DNA from: Bacteroidales bacterium UBA6401
GTDB lineage: Bacteria; Bacteroidota; Bacteroidia; Bacteroidales; UBA932
Length of the DNA stretch: 64,000 nucleotides
Reading direction: 5' to 3'
Assembly (NCBI GenBank): GCA_002438635.1
Contig: DJPX01000021.1
Span: 15,807-79,806, forward strand
Part shown: one piece after another, positions 61,255 to 64,000 of the stretch
Position numbering within the stretch: the first letter of the stretch is position 1
Layout: the number at the start of each line of letters is the position of its first letter
Position numbers and translations under genes: made by a program
The notes under the pieces: generated by a model
The model's database searches: none
What the model was told of the DNA's origin: nothing
Seen by the model: only the letters and a program-made list of their open reading frames with translations

Positions 61255-61339
61255 GGAGAGGTGGTAGAGTGGTCGATTACGGCAGTCTTGAAAACTGTTG
61301 AACTGAAAGGTTCCGGGGGTTCGAATCCCTCCCTCTCCG
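61255..61339 (+). tRNA. tRNA-Ser (TGA)
   Basis: The 85-nt gene has acceptor GGAGAGG/CCTCTCC, anticodon stem GCAGT/ACTGT around CTTGAAA (anticodon TGA), a long variable arm as expected for serine, T loop TTCGAAT and discriminator G. It marks the boundary between core and accessory sequence. Confidence 0.96.
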
Positions 61340-61346
61340 CATAAAA

Positions 61347-61380
61347 GCCCTAAATTCTTAATATTCAAAGAGTTTAGGAC
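61347..61380 (+). terminator. Terminator of tRNA-Ser
   Basis: 61347-61359 and 61368-61380 form a 13-bp stem with one C-A mismatch and one T-G wobble, followed by a T-rich tract. It begins 7 nt after the tRNA. Confidence 0.8.
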
Positions 61381-61518
61381 TTTTTCTTTTACATAAGATT
61401 CACCAACAATTTAAAGATTTCTTTTCACCGACCAAATACAGAACGATACTTCTTTTGAACCTGAAAAACACCTTTGAAGTCAATGTGCCTTGTAGGGTAT
61501 TCTATGAAGGGTAGCAGG

Positions 61519-61600
61519 TAAAGGTGACCATTTTTTGCTATCACCTTTAGACCTTATCCCTTCTGGAAGTGCGTAAAATGAGGGTCACGCCTAAAGGTGA
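61519..61600. repeat. Cluster of TAAAGGTGA repeats
   Basis: TAAAGGTGA occurs at 61519-61527 and 61592-61600, and inverted at 61541-61549 (perfect, 13-nt spacer). A shorter CACCTTTG lies at 61470-61477. Three exact 9-mers in 82 bp are unlikely by chance. They could be binding sites of an integrase or regulator lost from this locus, or a simple hairpin. The remainder of 61391-61650 shows no gene. Confidence 0.5.
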
Positions 61601-61651
61601 ATTTCGAGTTAGAATAAATATCCTTATGCGATATGATTCACCCCCAAGTTG

Positions 61652-61960
61652 TCAAGCACAACAGGTTTTTCCGTCAAGTAAGAATTCATTCAACAACAAG
61701 TCTCTATTTCATCCTTTTGAAATGTTTTCCGTGACGTAATATATAGCCCGCTCGTTATCCATATTTTTGCTGAGAATAAGCAAGTTCTGGAACCAAGGCA
61801 AAACTGCTACGGACCATAGCAGAATTTCTTTATAATCTGATTCGATGATATTTGTGATGTCCCGTGTCTTTCCCATAAAATCAAAATATATAACTCTTGC
61901 AAATTTAAACATTTTACGAAATTTCAGCCGGCTATTGATACTCTTTTGATAAAATAACTT
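61652..61960 (-). pseudogene. Fragment of a DUF1016 (YhcG-type) nuclease gene, interrupted by a stop
   Basis: The minus-strand frame reads KFRKMFKFARV, then VAVLPWFQNLLILSKNMD, NERAIYYVTENISKG, stop, NRDLLLN. This follows the DUF1016 N-terminal pattern (a LPW motif, L-x-K, E-R-x-x-Y, then G-W-[SN]-R-x-x-L). The stop TGA (61709-61711) sits where the family has the invariant tryptophan, so TGG has become TGA. A second stop follows 19 codons later. The PD-(D/E)XK nuclease domain is absent. Confidence 0.65.
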
Positions 61961-62347
61961 ATCTTTGTGCCGTTCAGCTAGCCCGACACTCAAAACAGTG
62001 TATCTACTTATTGATCTTGATGCTGCTGATTTGATTGCAGGGATGGGTGGGCAAGACATATTAAGACGTTACTTGACGTTTTTCTTCTATCATCAAACTT
62101 GGCAATTTGATTAATCGTAAAGAAGAAACGGCAACGGGAGCGTCCACTTATGATGACAATTCGGTCATCCACGCTTGTGTAGGCGTGGTGTCGTACTGCA
62201 TATCATCTTGACGTGGGCTAGCTGCGGTTGCTTATCCTTTACGATTGGCAGCCAAGGCCAGATGATGGGATGAGCAAAAGTATGACTCCCACGTCTTTTT
62301 TTGTACACGTTCGGATTAGGGATGTCACCGAATTACAATTATTTATT
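61961..62347. other. Noncoding accessory gap
   Basis: No convincing gene. AATCGTAAAG (62113-62122) recurs inverted at 62237-62246. The plus-strand frame near 62018-62114 is open for about 30 codons but has no start or family resemblance and looks like decayed sequence. Confidence 0.5.
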
Positions 62348-62599
62348 ATGTCAAATAGAAGAAGTTCTTATGTATTTCGTTCTGAAAGCGACTTTCAAGA
62401 CGCGAAAGATCATCTTTATCGCCTAATGCGAGATGATTATTATGATTCTAACAAGCTGTATTTTTATGGATACTGGGGCAGCTGCTCTCGATTTGATTGG
62501 GATGAATGCTATAAAATTGAAATATGGAGTGACTGTTCAGATCCGTCTCTTGCGGCATCTATAATTGCAGAACATGGCGGTCGATACTACGATGAATAA
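62348..62599 (+). CDS. Small acidic protein of unknown function
   Basis: The 83-residue product (ATG 62348, MSNRRSSYVFRSESDF) is not recognised. It is rich in Asp, Tyr and Ser, has no signal peptide, and contains a Y-F-Y-G-Y-W-G-S-C segment. Upstream frame to 62228 has unusual composition and is excluded. It lies 19 nt before the next gene in the same direction. It may be a small immunity-type protein; this is a guess from size, charge and context only. Confidence 0.5.
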   Translation: MSNRRSSYVFRSESDFQDAKDHLYRLMRDDYYDSNKLYFYGYWGSCSRFDWDECYKIEIWSDCSDPSLAASIIAEHGGRYYDE

Positions 62600-62618
62600 C
62601 CTGATAGCTGTCCAAATT

Positions 62619-63071
62619 ATGAAAAAATTATTACTTACTCTATTGGTTTTCATGTCTACCACAAATATGTTTGGCGCATGTCCCCATAATAACTCATATA
62701 ATGAGGTACCAAATTTCTCCACATATTATACAAGAGAAAAAACCTGCTTCAATCTTGTTAGCGCAGAAAGTGGTGAAAGCAATATACTAAACAATTACAA
62801 ACACAACTACTTTTATCTATATCCCAGCGGGAAAATCGAAATCCGTGTTGTAATGCGCCAAACATCTCAAGAATTTTTATTTTATGGATATTATTCCATT
62901 AATTCCACGAATAACACTATTTCCATAACGACCCAAGATGGTAAGCCATATTATTTTATAGCCCCTAACGAATACACTAATGTTAGCTCTAGTTCCAACC
63001 AAATAACAATAGTAGGAACGATTAATGGGATAATGGTTAAGTTCGAGTATCATTTGTATGAAGAATCCTAG
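62619..63071 (+). CDS. Exported small protein of unknown function
   Basis: The 150-residue product (ATG 62619) begins with a signal peptide (MKKLLLTLLVFMSTTNMFGA), cut before or at C20; the site only loosely resembles a lipobox. The mature part is mostly beta and rich in Ser, Thr, Asn and Tyr. I do not recognise the family. It sits 3 nt upstream of the next gene. Confidence 0.6.
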   Translation: MKKLLLTLLVFMSTTNMFGACPHNNSYNEVPNFSTYYTREKTCFNLVSAESGESNILNNYKHNYFYLYPSGKIEIRVVMRQTSQEFLFYGYYSINSTNNTISITTQDGKPYYFIAPNEYTNVSSSSNQITIVGTINGIMVKFEYHLYEES

Positions 63072-63074
63072 TAT

Positions 63075-63737
63075 ATGATGTCTATATTATTAGTAATTGT
63101 TGCGTGCATAATAATTGGCGTTTTAATTGGGATTAGAAATGATGCCAAGGTTAACAAAGAACTAGAAGAGGATTATAAAAATAAGGAGCAAATGGAAAAT
63201 GCTGATATAACACATCCGCCTTATAGCATGGGAGAATACTACAATGATGGAAAAAATCAAGGTTATGTATTCAGCATAAAGGAAGGTGGCTATCATGGTA
63301 AAATTATTTCTTTATGTGAATGGAATGGTCAGTGGTCTTTGACAAAGGAATCCTATGGTTCAACATTACAACCGCCAGTCCTTGCTTCGTCATATAAATC
63401 TGGAAAGATAAACAAACAAATTATCCAAAAATTAGTACTAACAAGTGACTACCCTATACTTTGGAATATTGAACATTCCTATGCTTATACAAAAACGGAT
63501 TGGTATTTGCCGGCCATTGAAGAATTAATGGAATTGGCCAAATACAGAATATTGATAAATAGCAATATCCGGAACCATCGGTATACATATGTCCACGCAC
63601 ATAGTATAGGGGATCATGAATATTTGTCTTCTACCGAACTAGAAAATAAAATCTTATGCTACAGTTTTTTATCAAATTCCATATGGGAAGAGAAAAAAGA
63701 TTACGAAACATCCTATAGACTTGTATTTGAATTTTAG
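63075..63737 (+). CDS. Membrane-anchored protein with DUF1566-like domain
   Basis: The 220-residue product has one N-terminal membrane helix (residues 2-19) and then a soluble domain. The GYVFSIKEGGYHGKIISL and DWYLPAIEELMEL elements follow the pattern of DUF1566/Lcl-like domains (W-x-L-P-x-x-x-E-L), usually found on exported bacterial proteins. The exact family is uncertain. Two ATGs in tandem (63075, 63078) are equally good starts. Confidence 0.62.
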   Translation: MMSILLVIVACIIIGVLIGIRNDAKVNKELEEDYKNKEQMENADITHPPYSMGEYYNDGKNQGYVFSIKEGGYHGKIISLCEWNGQWSLTKESYGSTLQPPVLASSYKSGKINKQIIQKLVLTSDYPILWNIEHSYAYTKTDWYLPAIEELMELAKYRILINSNIRNHRYTYVHAHSIGDHEYLSSTELENKILCYSFLSNSIWEEKKDYETSYRLVFEF

Positions 63738-63755
63738 CAATAATGGATTAGGCAT

Positions 63756-64000
63756 ATGAGTAGAAATGAAGAACTATATAGAAGCAAACGCAAGTTAGCT
63801 TTAATCGGAGTGCTGACTTTAGGTTTGTCTATAATGGCAAAGATGGGGATAAAAGATACCTGGCAGAGTAATATATTTCAAAGGACATCGTTTAATCGTG
63901 GTGGAATTGGTTTTGTTATGAAAGTTATATATTTTTTGCTTATAACAACATTATGTGCTGTACCATATTTTGTTATATCGCCAATTCAAGTTAATAGTGC
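63756..64000 (+). CDS. Membrane protein, 3' end outside window
   Basis: The frame opens at ATG 63756 and stays open to the window end (81 complete codons). It has a basic N-terminus (MSRNEELYRSKRKL), a hydrophobic segment at about residues 14-28, and a second at about 57-76. It starts 18 nt after the previous gene. No family is recognised from this part. Confidence 0.6.
   Translation, partial: MSRNEELYRSKRKLALIGVLTLGLSIMAKMGIKDTWQSNIFQRTSFNRGGIGFVMKVIYFLLITTLCAVPYFVISPIQVNS

Noticed and set aside
61709..62059. A 116-residue minus-strand protein taken as a gene
   Set aside because: Only the part after about residue 47 resembles DUF1016; the N-terminal part is unrelated, and the frame stops where the family continues, so it is called a pseudogene fragment.

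Overview
The window is a densely packed, AT-rich stretch of a Bacteroidota chromosome, most likely order Bacteroidales. Four things support this. Promoters carry the Bacteroidota -7 box TAnnTTTG instead of a sigma-70 -10 box. Gene starts lack Shine-Dalgarno sequences. Phylum-typical families are present (DUF4271, DUF2723, a SUI1/YciH protein, a COG4299 acyltransferase). The order tRNA-Thr, Tyr, Gly, Thr, tuf, tRNA-Trp, secE, nusG, rplKAJL, rpoBC is the characteristic one for the phylum. No rRNA, CRISPR array, intact transposase or prophage was seen.

Layout: 1-7309 is a plus-strand run era (5' cut), topoisomerase IV subunit A, aroK, recJ, lysS. 7257-10117 is a minus-strand run of four exported or membrane proteins of unknown role, three sharing a TM2-like C-terminal pattern. 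10202-19934 holds an rRNA/tRNA methyltransferase, aroE, an exonuclease III, cysS, folD, an exported phosphatase-fold lipoprotein, an acyltransferase, and manC with a CapD-type epimerase for surface polysaccharide. 20033-32929 is the transcription/translation block on the minus strand. 33017-44249 holds dxs, an MFS carrier, ssb, a DUF368 polyprenyl-phosphate carrier, a PfkB kinase, a flippase-like protein, the nfnAB pair, tRNA-Arg and pgk. 44435-47339 is accessory: hipBA flanked by an intact lipoprotein gene and a decayed duplicate of it, then a MITE-like repeat. 47468-60952 returns to core genes: lgt, tatC, tatA, lepA, yidD, rnpA, hemD, DUF4271, SUI1, DUF2723, an RlmI-like methyltransferase, a split transketolase, trmN6 and a LolD-like ATPase. 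After tRNA-Ser (61255-61339) comes an accessory zone: a broken DUF1016 nuclease gene, short repeats, and four collinear small genes of unknown function running off the end.

Three signals go beyond ordinary annotation. First, at least eleven genes have a -7 box ending only 4-8 nt before the start codon, which predicts leaderless mRNAs with little or no 5' UTR. Several of these starts are divergent pairs whose promoters physically overlap. Second, a noncoding repeat family (42831-42976, 47177-47339, 59464-59584, and a fragment at 15789-15837) shares a core with a possible hairpin but has different ends in different copies. Third, hipBA lies between an intact lipoprotein gene and an internally deleted duplicate of it. 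All functional calls come from reading the sequence and remembered family knowledge; no database search was run.
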